NCBI GenBank assembly: GCA_031271345.1
Contig: JAISVX010000001.1
Location: forward strand, 62,001-126,000
Reading direction: 5' to 3'
Length of the DNA stretch: 64,000 bases
Origin: Lactobacillaceae bacterium
GTDB taxonomy: Bacteria; Pseudomonadota; Alphaproteobacteria; RF32; CAG-239
Below, in pieces: positions 44,529-53,331 of this stretch (positions within the stretch are counted from its first letter, which is position 1; each line of letters begins with the position of its first letter). The position numbers and the translations under genes were made by a program. Below the pieces are notes generated by a model. The model did no database searches. It was not told the DNA's origin and saw nothing but the letters and a program-made list of their open reading frames with translations.

Positions 44529-45911
44529 ATGCAGAACATGACCACTGGCAATCCCGTAAAATTGATTGTCAAATTTACGATTCCTCTTTTAATCGGAAAC
44601 ATCTTTCAGCAGATGTACAGTATTTCCGACATAATAATTGTCGGTCGTTTAATCGGGATTAACGCGCTCGCGGCTTTGGGCGTATCCGCGCCGATTTTTG
44701 CGCTTTTGGTTTTTGCAAGCATTGGTTTTACCAACGGATTGACCGTTATTACCGCCCAAAGTTTCGGCGCCAAAGATTATGCGAAGCTTCGCCGCTCCGT
44801 TACCGCGTCAATCATTTTATGCGCCGCTTTTGTTATTGCCGCTTCCGCGATTACGCTTTTATCCATGGATATTATGTTCGAAATAATGAATGTTCCGGAA
44901 GAGTTGAAAAAAGATGCCGGAATATTTACCAGCGTCATCTGCAGCGGCACCATAATGATTGTGTTCTTCAACCTGCTTTCAAGTTTTATGAGGGCGCTCG
45001 GCGACAGCAAAACCCCTTTATATTTTCTCATATTTGCCACAATGCTAAACGTTGCGTTCAATTTTGTGTTTATAAAATATCTCGGACTCGGAATTGCCGG
45101 CTCGGCTCTCGGCACCATATCGGCTATGTTTGTTTCCGTAATCTGCTGCCTTGTTTACATCCCTAAAAACTTCCCGCTGCTTCTGCCTAAAAAGAGAGAC
45201 TGGAAACCAAACTGGGAGTTTTATAAACAGCACCTTGCCATTGCGTTTCCGATGGCTTTGCAGTTTTCGATTCTTTCAATCAGCATGGCGATTACCCAAA
45301 GCGTCTGCAATTCTTTCGGACCTATTGCAATCGCGGGCTTTATTTCCGCGATGAGGGTCGAGCAAATCGCCGTGCAGCCGATGGTGTCATTAGGCTTGAC
45401 CATGTCGACATTCGTAGCGCAGAACTATGGCGCAAAACTAATATCGCGTATCCGCCGCGGCGTTTTTAAAGCGTCAATGATTTCTGTAAGTTTGAGCATT
45501 TTCCTAGCATTGATGATGTTTGCTTTCAGCGAAAGCCTGATAAAAATATTTATCGAGGAAGAAAATTTTGAAATCATGGATAAAGTGCTTTACTTTGCGA
45601 CTTCATATATAAAGATAAGCATTTTGTTTTATTTTCCTTTGGGGCAGATATTTATATACCGCAACGCCCTGCAGGGAATGGGAAATGCCGTAATTCCGCT
45701 GATTTCCAGCATTGTCGAGCTTCTAATGAGAACTTTTGCCGCTGTTTTTCTTGCCGCAACGTTTGGCTATATCGGCATGTGTTTTGCCAGCCCCATCGCC
45801 TGGATTGGCGGCGGAACCGTAACCAGCATTGGTTACTTTGTCATGATTAAGAGAATTAGAAACCTGCGTATGCGCAAAAAACCCGTCATAATTCCATATT
45901 CAACCATATAG
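44529..45911 (+). CDS. MATE-family efflux transporter
   Basis: A 460-residue exporter with about 12 membrane segments, driven by sodium or protons. MATE landmarks are KFTIPLLIGNIFQQMYSISDIIIVGR, VITAQSFGAKDYAKLRR, ALGDSKTPLYFLI and, in the second half, GLTMSTFVAQNYGAK. The opening ITGNPVKLIVKFT-type sequence is common to the DinF/NorM-like group. The ribosome-binding site is weak. A terminator follows. Its cargo, drugs or dyes, cannot be assigned. Confidence 0.92.
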   Translation: MQNMTTGNPVKLIVKFTIPLLIGNIFQQMYSISDIIIVGRLIGINALAALGVSAPIFALLVFASIGFTNGLTVITAQSFGAKDYAKLRRSVTASIILCAAFVIAASAITLLSMDIMFEIMNVPEELKKDAGIFTSVICSGTIMIVFFNLLSSFMRALGDSKTPLYFLIFATMLNVAFNFVFIKYLGLGIAGSALGTISAMFVSVICCLVYIPKNFPLLLPKKRDWKPNWEFYKQHLAIAFPMALQFSILSISMAITQSVCNSFGPIAIAGFISAMRVEQIAVQPMVSLGLTMSTFVAQNYGAKLISRIRRGVFKASMISVSLSIFLALMMFAFSESLIKIFIEEENFEIMDKVLYFATSYIKISILFYFPLGQIFIYRNALQGMGNAVIPLISSIVELLMRTFAAVFLAATFGYIGMCFASPIAWIGGGTVTSIGYFVMIKRIRNLRMRKKPVIIPYSTI

Positions 45912-45919
45912 CGTAAATT

Positions 45920-45952
45920 AAAAATACCCTCGACAAGCGAGGGTACTTTTAA
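45920..45952 (+). terminator. Bidirectional terminator after the MATE gene
   Basis: TACCCTCG with CGAGGGTA around five bases, with A and T tracts on both sides. Confidence 0.88.
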
Positions 45953-45956
45953 TTTG

Positions 45957-46802
45957 TTAGTTAAGAGCGGTTATAACATCACTCTTAACAACGAAGCTCG
46001 GAATAACGCCCCAATGGGTTACACTTTCACAAACCTGCGGGTTGTCGTCGTAAAACTCCAGCCTGCAGTTGTTGGGGTCAATTCCTTTTTCGCGAAGCTT
46101 TTGCCTTGCGACCTCCAGACCGTTCTTGACGCCATGCTCGGTTTTCTTTGTGTATCCGCCGCAATCGAACTGGTCGATTATGGCGATAAAGTTCCGAGAG
46201 TCATAATGCGAAGACAGAGCCTGCAACCCAGTGATGACATTGGATGAACTGTTGTCGGTCCACACCATGATGACATCGCCGTTTTTTTGCGCCTCCCTGA
46301 TGAGTTCCACCATCGCCATGTTGGGACATATTTTGAAGTCCGAGTAGTTTATCGTCGCATACATGCGATAATAAAGCTCTATCTCATACATCGTAACGCC
46401 CAGTCCGAGATTCATCATCCCGGAAATCCTATGGTTTTTCGGAACGAGGGGGTTCTGTCCGATGATTTTGCCTAAGGCGCGCGCTGCATAAACAGCGGTT
46501 TCAGCCTGGCAAAGTTCCATGAACGTTTTTCCCTCGAGTTCTCTAATCGGAAGCTGCTCCACAGTGTCTCCGCCGGCATTCTGGTTGTGCAGGTTCGGCA
46601 CAAGCTGCGATTTGTCGATAGTTCTGTAAGCTTCATTCAGCATATCAACGCATTTTCGGTACTCGCTTTCAGAAGCCTCCGAAAGCCTTTTCGACAGTAA
46701 ATGAAGCATGGCGCTGTCAATTCTGTCTTCCAAATGCGCGATTGCATTTGTGGGAATTTGATAGAACGCGCCATCAAAGTCCAGTAATAATACTCTTCTC
46801 AT
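45957..46802 (-). CDS. HAD-like protein
   Basis: A 281-residue protein with HAD motif I as MRRVLLLDFDGAFYQ (Asp-x-Asp-Gly), motif II as MVWTDNSSSNV and an acidic late motif FYDDNPQVCES. A long insert of about 150 residues separates motifs I and II. No closer family is recognised. The start at 46802 is the only ATG at the conserved beginning and has no clear ribosome-binding site; an ATG 11 codons upstream has none either. Codon choice is more GC-balanced than the flanking genes, a possible sign of transfer. Confidence 0.6.
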   Translation of the reverse strand: MRRVLLLDFDGAFYQIPTNAIAHLEDRIDSAMLHLLSKRLSEASESEYRKCVDMLNEAYRTIDKSQLVPNLHNQNAGGDTVEQLPIRELEGKTFMELCQAETAVYAARALGKIIGQNPLVPKNHRISGMMNLGLGVTMYEIELYYRMYATINYSDFKICPNMAMVELIREAQKNGDVIMVWTDNSSSNVITGLQALSSHYDSRNFIAIIDQFDCGGYTKKTEHGVKNGLEVARQKLREKGIDPNNCRLEFYDDNPQVCESVTHWGVIPSFVVKSDVITALN

Positions 46803-47178
46803 AATACATATAGTTAGATTTACACAATGATACATTTTAAGCTTTTTTAGGTTAACATATTTTGTCTAAAAATTAAAGCTATTATTTTTTCAAACCTGCA
46901 CAGCCGAAAATTGCATGCAAGCCGGCAACATCATATTTAGTGGTTTTTAAATTTATTTTGTCTTGGCGCATTAATAAAATCTTATCCATAAAATTATGCA
47001 ACTATCTGTTTTTACGCAATACCCATTGTTTTATCAACAGGCTTTAAGGGCGGTATTTTGGGCAACCCATTGATAAGACTCATTGCAACAAATTTCTTTA
47101 AATTACCCTCAAAAAAATTTTATTTTTCAGGTTTTTTTATTTTTTTTAAATAAATCAATCTGTTATGAAAAATAAAGC
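46803..47178. other. Gene-free stretch upstream of nrdD
   Basis: About 375 bases with no credible ORF. It holds an inverted repeat TTATCAA (47031-47037) / TTGATAA (47070-47076) and a related direct repeat, GCAATACCCATTG and GCAACCCATTG. Beyond that it is AT-rich and featureless to the eye. Confidence 0.5.
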
Positions 47179-47225
47179 ATACCATATATGGTTAACATTA
47201 TTTTAATCAACACAATATATTGTGG
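47179..47225 (+). promoter_or_regulatory. Two NrdR-box-like palindromes
   Basis: Box 1 ATACCATATATGGTTA (47179-47194) and box 2 ACACAATATATTGTGG (47210-47225) resemble the NrdR consensus ACACWATATATWGTGT; box 2 is the closer. Their centres are 31 bp apart, three helical turns, as in known tandem NrdR sites. They lie just upstream of the candidate nrdD promoter, so NrdR repression is expected. Confidence 0.8.
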
Positions 47226-47233
47226 ATATATGG

Positions 47234-47261
47234 TTGACAGTTGGAAATGAAAATATATAAG
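47234..47261 (+). promoter_or_regulatory. Candidate sigma-70-type promoter of nrdD
   Basis: TTGACA at 47234-47239 and TATAAG at 47256-47261, 16 bases apart, about 80 bases upstream of the nrdD ATG. The NrdR-like boxes end eight bases before the -35 element. Confidence 0.55.
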
Positions 47262-47341
47262 GTAGTGAACAGAACAAAAATATTTGTTTTTCATTTTATA
47301 TGATCTCATCAAGCACAAATTTAGTTAAGACAGGGGGACTA

Positions 47342-49573
47342 ATGTCTGTAAAAAAGATAAGAAAACGTGATGGAACAATAGCCGACTACGATGCCAAAAA
47401 AATCACCGAAGCAGTTTTGGCAGCTTTTAACGCTGTTTATGGAGAAGATAAAAACCACGCGCCAAAAGCCCAAAAAATTACTGCCGAAATTGATGACAGC
47501 TATGCGTTTTCTTCCGACAAAATCGTCAATGTTGAAGAGATACAGGACGACGTTGAAAAAGCTTTAATGCGCGCAAAAGAGTTTGACGTTGCAAAAGCAT
47601 ATATCTTATATAGAAAAAAACGCGCCGAGGTTAGAAAGCGCGGCGAAGAGCTTGTCGAAATATTTAAAGACTTAGTAAAAAAAGATTCCAAAGACAACGA
47701 GTTAAAAAGAGAAAATGCCAATATTGACGGCGATACGGCTATGGGAACAATGCTGAGATTTGGCTCGGAGGCTTCAAAGCTCTATTATGAAACAGACTTA
47801 ATCGACCCCAAATATGTCAAAGCGCATAAATCCGGCGACATTCACATTCATGACGAAGATTTTTATGCCTTAACAATGACATGCTGCCAGATTGACTTGG
47901 TAAAGCTTTTGAAAAACGGTTTTTCGACAGGACACGGATATATCCGCGAGCCAAACGGCATTGAGACTTATGCAGCATTAGCCTGCATTGCGATACAGGC
48001 CAACCAAAACGACCAGCATGGCGGACAGTCTATTCCAAACTTTGACTACGCGATGTCCAGAGGCGTTGCAAAAACATTTATTAAAGAAATTGCCCGTATT
48101 TTCGATTTCTTAGACGCGCCGAAAGAGGAAATAGACGTTCTGAAAGCAAAACTCAAAGTTCTTTTAGAAGAAAAAGGCTCGTTGTTAAACAGTGACATTC
48201 GCCCTCTGGTTGAGAAAACAATTAAAGAGGTTATGAATTATGAAAAATCGGACTTTATCTTTAGCAAAGCATTAAAATCTACCGAAAGAGCAACGTTCCA
48301 ATCAATGGAAGCGGTTATACACAACCTTAACACCATGCACTCAAGAGCCGGCGCGCAGGTTCCTTTCTCATCACTAAACTACGGAACGGACACATCCGAA
48401 GAAGGACGCCTGGCTACAAAAGCAATTTTAGAGGCGACATGGCAGGGACTTGGAGACGGAGAAACTCCTATCTTCCCTATCCAGATATTTAAAGTCAAAG
48501 ACGGCGTATCAGGAAACCCGCAGGATCCCAACTATGACTTGTTTGAATTTGCCTGCAAAGTATCGGCAAAAAGACTTTTCCCTAACTTTTCTTTCTTAGA
48601 CGCTCCGTTTAACGCCGCTTATTATAAGAAAGGCGACCCAAAAACCGAAGTCGCGTATATGGGATGCCGCACGCGCGTATTATCAAATGTTTACGACCCG
48701 GCAAACTCTGTTACTTATGGTCGCGGAAACTTGTCTTTCACATCGATTAATCTTCCAAGAATCGCCATCAGAGCTTCAAGAGGAGAAATTGATTTTTGGC
48801 AGGGGCTGGAAGAAACTTTGAATCTGGTCTTTGACCAGTTGTACGCAAGATTCGAAATTCAGGCAAAACGCAAAGTTAAAAACTATCCGTTCTTAATGGG
48901 ACAAGGTATATGGATGGGTTCCGACAAGCTCGGATACGACGATGAAATCCGCGATATAATTAAACACGGATCTTTATCAGTCGGCTTTATCGGTCTTGCG
49001 GAAGCGGTTGCGGCTTTAACGGGAAAACACCACGGTGAATCTAAAGAATCGTGGGATTTAGGATATAAAATCGTAAAGTTTATGCGCGAAAAAGCCGACC
49101 AAAAAGCAAATCAAACAAAATTAAACTATTCTATTTTGGCAACGCCTGCCGAAGGTTTGTCTGGAAGATTTGTAAGAATCGACAGAAACCGTTTTGGCGA
49201 GATTAAAGGCGTTACCGACAAAGAATATTATACAAACTCTTTCCATATTCCAGTCGGCTATGAGATAAACGCTTTTACAAAAATACAATTAGAGGCGCCT
49301 TTCCATGAGCTTACAAACGCTGGACACATTACGTATGTTGAGATGGATGGAGATCCATTAAAAAATCTTGATGCTTTCATGCAGATAATTCAGGCAATGA
49401 AATATGAAGGCATTGGTTATGGAGCAATTAACCACCCTGTTGATAGATGTCCTGTCTGTGGATATGTCGGAATAATTGATGACGTTTGCCCAGGATGTAA
49501 TAGAAAAGAGGGTGAAGCCGTATTATTGGCAAATCTGCCAAAACGTAAACAAGAACAAATTCTAGGGGGATAA
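47342..49573 (+). CDS. nrdD: Anaerobic ribonucleoside-triphosphate reductase, lacking its glycyl-radical end
   Basis: Class III reductase that makes deoxynucleotides without oxygen. The ATG at 47342 follows AGGGGGA; the product is 743 residues. An N-terminal ATP-cone (IRKRDGTIADYDAKKITEAV), the catalytic AYMGCRTRV cysteine region and a C-terminal zinc site (C703, C706, C716, C719) are present. The expected glycyl-radical motif does not follow the zinc site. The protein ends KRKQEQILGG, and the motif is in the next, separate ORF. The nearby nrdG and NrdR boxes support the call. Confidence 0.95.
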   Translation: MSVKKIRKRDGTIADYDAKKITEAVLAAFNAVYGEDKNHAPKAQKITAEIDDSYAFSSDKIVNVEEIQDDVEKALMRAKEFDVAKAYILYRKKRAEVRKRGEELVEIFKDLVKKDSKDNELKRENANIDGDTAMGTMLRFGSEASKLYYETDLIDPKYVKAHKSGDIHIHDEDFYALTMTCCQIDLVKLLKNGFSTGHGYIREPNGIETYAALACIAIQANQNDQHGGQSIPNFDYAMSRGVAKTFIKEIARIFDFLDAPKEEIDVLKAKLKVLLEEKGSLLNSDIRPLVEKTIKEVMNYEKSDFIFSKALKSTERATFQSMEAVIHNLNTMHSRAGAQVPFSSLNYGTDTSEEGRLATKAILEATWQGLGDGETPIFPIQIFKVKDGVSGNPQDPNYDLFEFACKVSAKRLFPNFSFLDAPFNAAYYKKGDPKTEVAYMGCRTRVLSNVYDPANSVTYGRGNLSFTSINLPRIAIRASRGEIDFWQGLEETLNLVFDQLYARFEIQAKRKVKNYPFLMGQGIWMGSDKLGYDDEIRDIIKHGSLSVGFIGLAEAVAALTGKHHGESKESWDLGYKIVKFMREKADQKANQTKLNYSILATPAEGLSGRFVRIDRNRFGEIKGVTDKEYYTNSFHIPVGYEINAFTKIQLEAPFHELTNAGHITYVEMDGDPLKNLDAFMQIIQAMKYEGIGYGAINHPVDRCPVCGYVGIIDDVCPGCNRKEGEAVLLANLPKRKQEQILGG

Positions 49574-49578
49574 ATAAA

Positions 49579-49761
49579 ATGATTAAGCTTAAAGTTGAGA
49601 ACGGCTATGTAGGTAAAGGCGTCAGCGTTGAGAGAATCAGACGCATAACCGGATATTTAGTGGGAACGTTAGATCGTTTTAACAGCGCAAAACGCTCCGA
49701 AGTTGAAGACCGTATTATACACGGCACAGAAAGCGAAAATATTAGTATCAAAGCCGCGTAA
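49579..49761 (+). CDS. nrdD: Stand-alone glycyl-radical peptide of class III ribonucleotide reductase
   Basis: A 60-residue ORF between nrdD and nrdG that carries the missing C-terminal motif of NrdD, RIRRITGYLVGTLDRFNSAK, with the radical glycine at position 25. It starts five bases after the nrdD stop, in a different frame (-1 relative to nrdD). GGGGGA, which forms the last two nrdD codons, is its ribosome-binding site. The segment would be activated by NrdG and dock into NrdD, much as GrcA repairs pyruvate formate-lyase. A base lost in the G5 run could also explain the split. The extra 15-20 residues on each side of the break favour a true split. Confidence 0.85.
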   Translation: MIKLKVENGYVGKGVSVERIRRITGYLVGTLDRFNSAKRSEVEDRIIHGTESENISIKAA

Positions 49762-49763
49762 AA

Positions 49764-50255
49764 ATGGATTCTATAAGAATCGCCGGCGTTGTTACAGACT
49801 CTATTGTCGACGGTCCAGGCGTCAGATATACAATATTCACTCAAGGATGCTCCCATAAATGTCCAGGATGTCATAATCCTCAAACGCATGACTATAACGG
49901 GGGCATTCTTGTAAGTATTGAAGATATTATAAAAGATATTGAAAGCTTCAAATATATAAAAGGCGTTACATTCAGCGGCGGGGAGCCTTTTGACCAGCCA
50001 AAGCCGTTAGCCGCTTTTATCGATAAACTAAAATCAAAAGGTTATCATATTTTAGCGTTCTCAGGATATACATTCGAGCAATTGTCAAAAAATCCCGAAA
50101 AATTTGAAGCGCTGAAAAAAATTGACGTTTTAATTGATGGTAAATTTGACATCAACCTCAAATCTCTGGATTTAAAGTTTAGAGGCTCAGGCAATCAAAG
50201 AATGATTGACGTACAGGAAACCCTTAAAACCAACCAAATTACAGAAATGGATTAG
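49764..50255 (+). CDS. nrdG: Anaerobic ribonucleoside-triphosphate reductase activating protein
   Basis: The radical SAM activase that installs the glycyl radical, 163 residues. The CX3CX2C cluster ligands are C29, C33 and C36 (CSHKCPGC), with TFSGGEPFDQP following. It begins two bases after the stop of the glycyl-radical peptide. The three genes nrdD, glycyl peptide and nrdG form one operon. The activase is of normal size. Confidence 0.95.
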   Translation: MDSIRIAGVVTDSIVDGPGVRYTIFTQGCSHKCPGCHNPQTHDYNGGILVSIEDIIKDIESFKYIKGVTFSGGEPFDQPKPLAAFIDKLKSKGYHILAFSGYTFEQLSKNPEKFEALKKIDVLIDGKFDINLKSLDLKFRGSGNQRMIDVQETLKTNQITEMD

Positions 50256-50261
50256 ACCCCG

Positions 50262-51134
50262 CTATCCCAGCGGCAATGGACCGCGGCTGTCAAACCCCAC
50301 AGCCTCCTGGCGCGGAAAATTATCCGACAAGCTTTTCCAATCTTCCGGCAACAATTTAAAATCCTGTGCGTCTATTATTTCCCGGATATGCTCTGGTTTT
50401 CCGCTTTTAAAAATAATGCTTACGTTTTCCTGCCGGGTCAGCCAGCGAACAGCTATCTGCGCGTTAGTTTTTCCATATTTATCCGCCATCTCATCCAACA
50501 ATGGGTATGCTCCGCGAGAAGCCAGCGATTTAATGTTCCTTTCCGGCAAATCTGTCTGTATAGGACGCCATGCGATAAAGTGTATCTTGTTCTCAAGGCA
50601 ATAATCTACAAGTTTTGTCTTTTGCGGTTCGCGCGCAATTAAATTGAAATGGTTTTGACTGGCAAAAAACGGCGCGTCCAAGTGCCTTTGATAACTTTCA
50701 ATGGTTTCTATTTTAGCGTTGCAAATTCCAAAATTTTTAACCAACCCTTCAGCGCGCAGCCTGTTAAATGCGCGGGCGGTTTCTTCATGCGGAATTTCCG
50801 AACTGGGAAAATGTATATAATATAAATCAAGATAATCCATGTTCAGACGCTTTAGAGAATTTTCGCATTCTTGCAAAACTTCGTCATACCGCATGCGGCT
50901 TGACAGTACTTTCGACGCGACAAAAAGATCCACCCTGCGGAAGTCTTTTGCCGCGGCACCGACCAGTTCTTCGGTTTTGCCGCCGGCATATAACGCCGCT
51001 GTGTCAATATGACGCAGTCCCATTTTAACCGCCGTTTTGATGGCAGAAATATCAGCGGCATCATCATTATTCGGGTTTGGCTCACGGCGCCCGCCCAAAG
51101 TCCAGGTTCCGAAACCTATTTTGGGAAATTCCAT
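50262..51134 (-). CDS. Aldo/keto reductase
   Basis: A 290-residue NADPH-dependent oxidoreductase with the (beta/alpha)8 barrel motifs GFGTWTLGGR, GLRHIDTAALYAGGKTEELVGAA, MDYLDLYYIHFP and NFGICNAKIE. The catalytic tetrad Asp, Tyr, Lys and His is represented in HIDTAALYAG, KVLS and YIHFP. The ATG at 51134 has AAAGGAAAAG ahead; a start 23 codons upstream would overlap the next gene. The substrate is unknown. It is convergent with nrdG with only six bases between. Confidence 0.87.
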   Translation of the reverse strand: MEFPKIGFGTWTLGGRREPNPNNDDAADISAIKTAVKMGLRHIDTAALYAGGKTEELVGAAAKDFRRVDLFVASKVLSSRMRYDEVLQECENSLKRLNMDYLDLYYIHFPSSEIPHEETARAFNRLRAEGLVKNFGICNAKIETIESYQRHLDAPFFASQNHFNLIAREPQKTKLVDYCLENKIHFIAWRPIQTDLPERNIKSLASRGAYPLLDEMADKYGKTNAQIAVRWLTRQENVSIIFKSGKPEHIREIIDAQDFKLLPEDWKSLSDNFPRQEAVGFDSRGPLPLG

Positions 51135-51174
51135 TTTCTTTTCCTTTAGACTAGAGTTCACTTTTGCGAATTTT

Positions 51175-51987
51175 TTATTTAATCGGTTCGAATCTATAGC
51201 CAATATCTTCTTTATAAACTCTTCCCATTGCCGGCGCGGCTAAGTGCATACCGCCGACAACAACATCTTCATCCGCGACTCTTTTTAACAAATCGTTACG
51301 AACATCAAGAGCATCCAAATGATTTGTATCATATCTTAAATAAATCTCCGGGTACATAAATTGAATCTGAGCATGAATTACATCGCCCCAAATCAACATT
51401 TTCCGCCCTTCGCTCTCAAGCCAAAAAACCGTGTGTCCTAAAGTATGACCAAATGCCGGTTCTGAAACTATGCCTTCAATAATTTTCTCAAACCTGCCGA
51501 AAGTCTTTACTTTTTCGCCATAAGCGGCAAGTTTCGGATTATCTGGATTAGCCGCCAGTTCTTCCTCAGACACATAAATGACGGCATTAGGAAAATTCTG
51601 CCTGCCGGCGCTGTCCAGCAGCCCGCCGACATGATCTCCGTGTGTATGGGTAATAATAACCATATCAATATCCTTCGGCTGAACATTTATGCTTTCAAGA
51701 AGCTCCGATGTTTTAGAGCTTAACCCTGTGTCAAACAGAATTTTGCGGCTTCCCGTATCAACATAGAACTCGCCCATACTTCCTAAATTAGCATCATTTT
51801 CGCTAAGAAGCTCTTTTAGCTTTTCGCTGTCTCCATAATGAAAAAGAGATTTATCATGCTCCGCTTTTTGATTGATTAAAGACGTAACTTCAAAAGCTCC
51901 AAGCTTGTAGCTGTGTGTTTTAGAATCTTCCGCGTGCGCTGGCATAATCATAAATACTCCAAATAAAACCGCTAAAAATTTATACAT
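51175..51987 (-). CDS. Exported MBL-fold metallo-hydrolase
   Basis: A 270-residue protein with a signal peptide ending PAHA-E. The metal-binding motif is HTHGDHVGGL, followed by GHTLGHTVFWLES (a second His) and WGDVIHAQ (Asp). It is a metallo-beta-lactamase-fold enzyme acting in the periplasm or outside; a lactonase or esterase activity is possible, but no specific one can be assigned. GGAGG precedes the ATG. It follows apt on the same strand by 32 bases. Confidence 0.85.
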   Translation of the reverse strand: MYKFLAVLFGVFMIMPAHAEDSKTHSYKLGAFEVTSLINQKAEHDKSLFHYGDSEKLKELLSENDANLGSMGEFYVDTGSRKILFDTGLSSKTSELLESINVQPKDIDMVIITHTHGDHVGGLLDSAGRQNFPNAVIYVSEEELAANPDNPKLAAYGEKVKTFGRFEKIIEGIVSEPAFGHTLGHTVFWLESEGRKMLIWGDVIHAQIQFMYPEIYLRYDTNHLDALDVRNDLLKRVADEDVVVGGMHLAAPAMGRVYKEDIGYRFEPIK

Positions 51988-52019
51988 TGTTTGCCTCCTT
52001 ATTGTTTTCTTAAATATAA

Positions 52020-52556
52020 TTAATATAAAACAAGCGCCAGAATTTCAACGTCCTTAGGGAGTTTATCTCTGCCTTTAAGCTCTGTAAGCTCTAATAGAAA
52101 ATCCACGGACACAACGTTTCCGCCAAGTTTTTTTATCAAACTATATGCGGCTGCGGCTGTTCCGCCGGTTGCCAAAAGGTCGTCGATTATTGCGACTCTT
52201 TTGCCTTTTTCTATGGCATCCTTATGTATCTCTATAACATCAGAGCCATATTCCAGCTCATAACTTTCCCTTTCAACGTCATGGGGCAGTTTTCCCGGTT
52301 TGCGGATTGGGATAAATCCGGCATTGAGCTTGTATGCGACTGTCGGCGCAAAAATAAACCCTCTTGATTCAAGTCCGACTACGTAATCAACGTTTTTGTC
52401 TTTAAGCTTCTCGACGAACCAATCGATAATTAAATTAAATGTATCCGAATCCTTAATCGCGGTCGTAATATCTTTAAACAAAATGCCTTTTTTCGGAAAA
52501 TCTGGAATACTTCTTATTCTTTTTCCGACTATGTCCGCAACATCACACTCATTCAT
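52020..52556 (-). CDS. apt: Adenine phosphoribosyltransferase
   Basis: Converts adenine and PRPP to AMP (purine salvage). It has 178 residues with the PRPP-binding motif RVAIIDDLLATGGTAAAAYSL and the N-terminal IRSIPDFPKKGILFKDIT. GLESRGFIFAPTVAYKL is the substrate loop. GGAGG precedes the ATG, which lies two bases after the stop of the upstream nucleosidase gene. The pairing makes sense: adenine released by the nucleosidase is the substrate of Apt. Confidence 0.96.
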   Translation of the reverse strand: MNECDVADIVGKRIRSIPDFPKKGILFKDITTAIKDSDTFNLIIDWFVEKLKDKNVDYVVGLESRGFIFAPTVAYKLNAGFIPIRKPGKLPHDVERESYELEYGSDVIEIHKDAIEKGKRVAIIDDLLATGGTAAAAYSLIKKLGGNVVSVDFLLELTELKGRDKLPKDVEILALVLY

Positions 52557-52558
52557 AA

Positions 52559-53149
52559 TTATGCCTCCGTTAATGACATTAAATATTCGTACATAACGTC
52601 TGACGAGCTTTTGACTTCATTTTTCCAGTCATCATGCCCGGTTTCATCCAGACCGTCCGTTATATATTTTATCGCAATGAAATCTATTTTTTCAAGCTTG
52701 CATATCTTTGCAAGAGAGTATGCTTCCATCTCAACGACATCAATCCTTGAATCTACTTCTTCGGTTGTAACAAAACTATCCCCCGTGCCGCATACGCCGT
52801 CTGGAAGATTTTCTATCAGCTTTTTATGTTCGATTATCAGAGGGAGAAAATCTCCCGGAGTTTGACCTTTTTCATAACCAAAAACCGTGCAGTCCATGTC
52901 TCTTTGCACAAATTTATAACAATATACCAAAGAGCCTTTTTTATATTTTTTGCTGCCGGCGCTGCCCATATTTATGACATATTTTGGCAGTCTGTTTTGA
53001 GCTTTCAGCTCAATGAGCTTTTTGGTCAGATGATATGCGGCATTAACTTTACCAACGCCCGTAACAACAAGGTTTGCATTAAGCTTTCTAAAATCATCAT
53101 TAAGCTCATCTTTATGCGCAATTACAATCAGGCAGTCTTTTAGTTTCAT
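52559..53149 (-). CDS. Purine nucleosidase-like protein (MTAN/PNP family)
   Basis: A 196-residue member of the nucleoside phosphorylase/nucleosidase family, short for MTA/SAH nucleosidase (about 230). Landmarks are LVVTGVGKVNAAYHL, NMGSAGSKKYKKG, GTGDSFVT and the active-site VVEMEAYSLAKIC (Glu and the Met-Glu-Met-like motif) followed by KYITDGLDETG. The Asp in ITDG is the catalytic acid. The ATG at 53149 sits behind GAGGATGAT. It is upstream of apt in an operon, so it probably releases adenine from MTA, SAH or another nucleoside. Confidence 0.8.
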   Translation of the reverse strand: MKLKDCLIVIAHKDELNDDFRKLNANLVVTGVGKVNAAYHLTKKLIELKAQNRLPKYVINMGSAGSKKYKKGSLVYCYKFVQRDMDCTVFGYEKGQTPGDFLPLIIEHKKLIENLPDGVCGTGDSFVTTEEVDSRIDVVEMEAYSLAKICKLEKIDFIAIKYITDGLDETGHDDWKNEVKSSSDVMYEYLMSLTEA

Positions 53150-53331
53150 ATCATCCTCTGTATTTTTATTTTTTATATATTTGATAATAGGATTTCGAGT
53201 TAAGCTTGTCAAAAGATAAACATAATCTTGTTATAAAAGTTTACCAAACAACGAAATAATTTTTATTGAGTATTCATTTTTTTGCCGTATTATACCGATA
53301 ATTTTCAGGTTGTTTTTAGATTGGAATTTAA

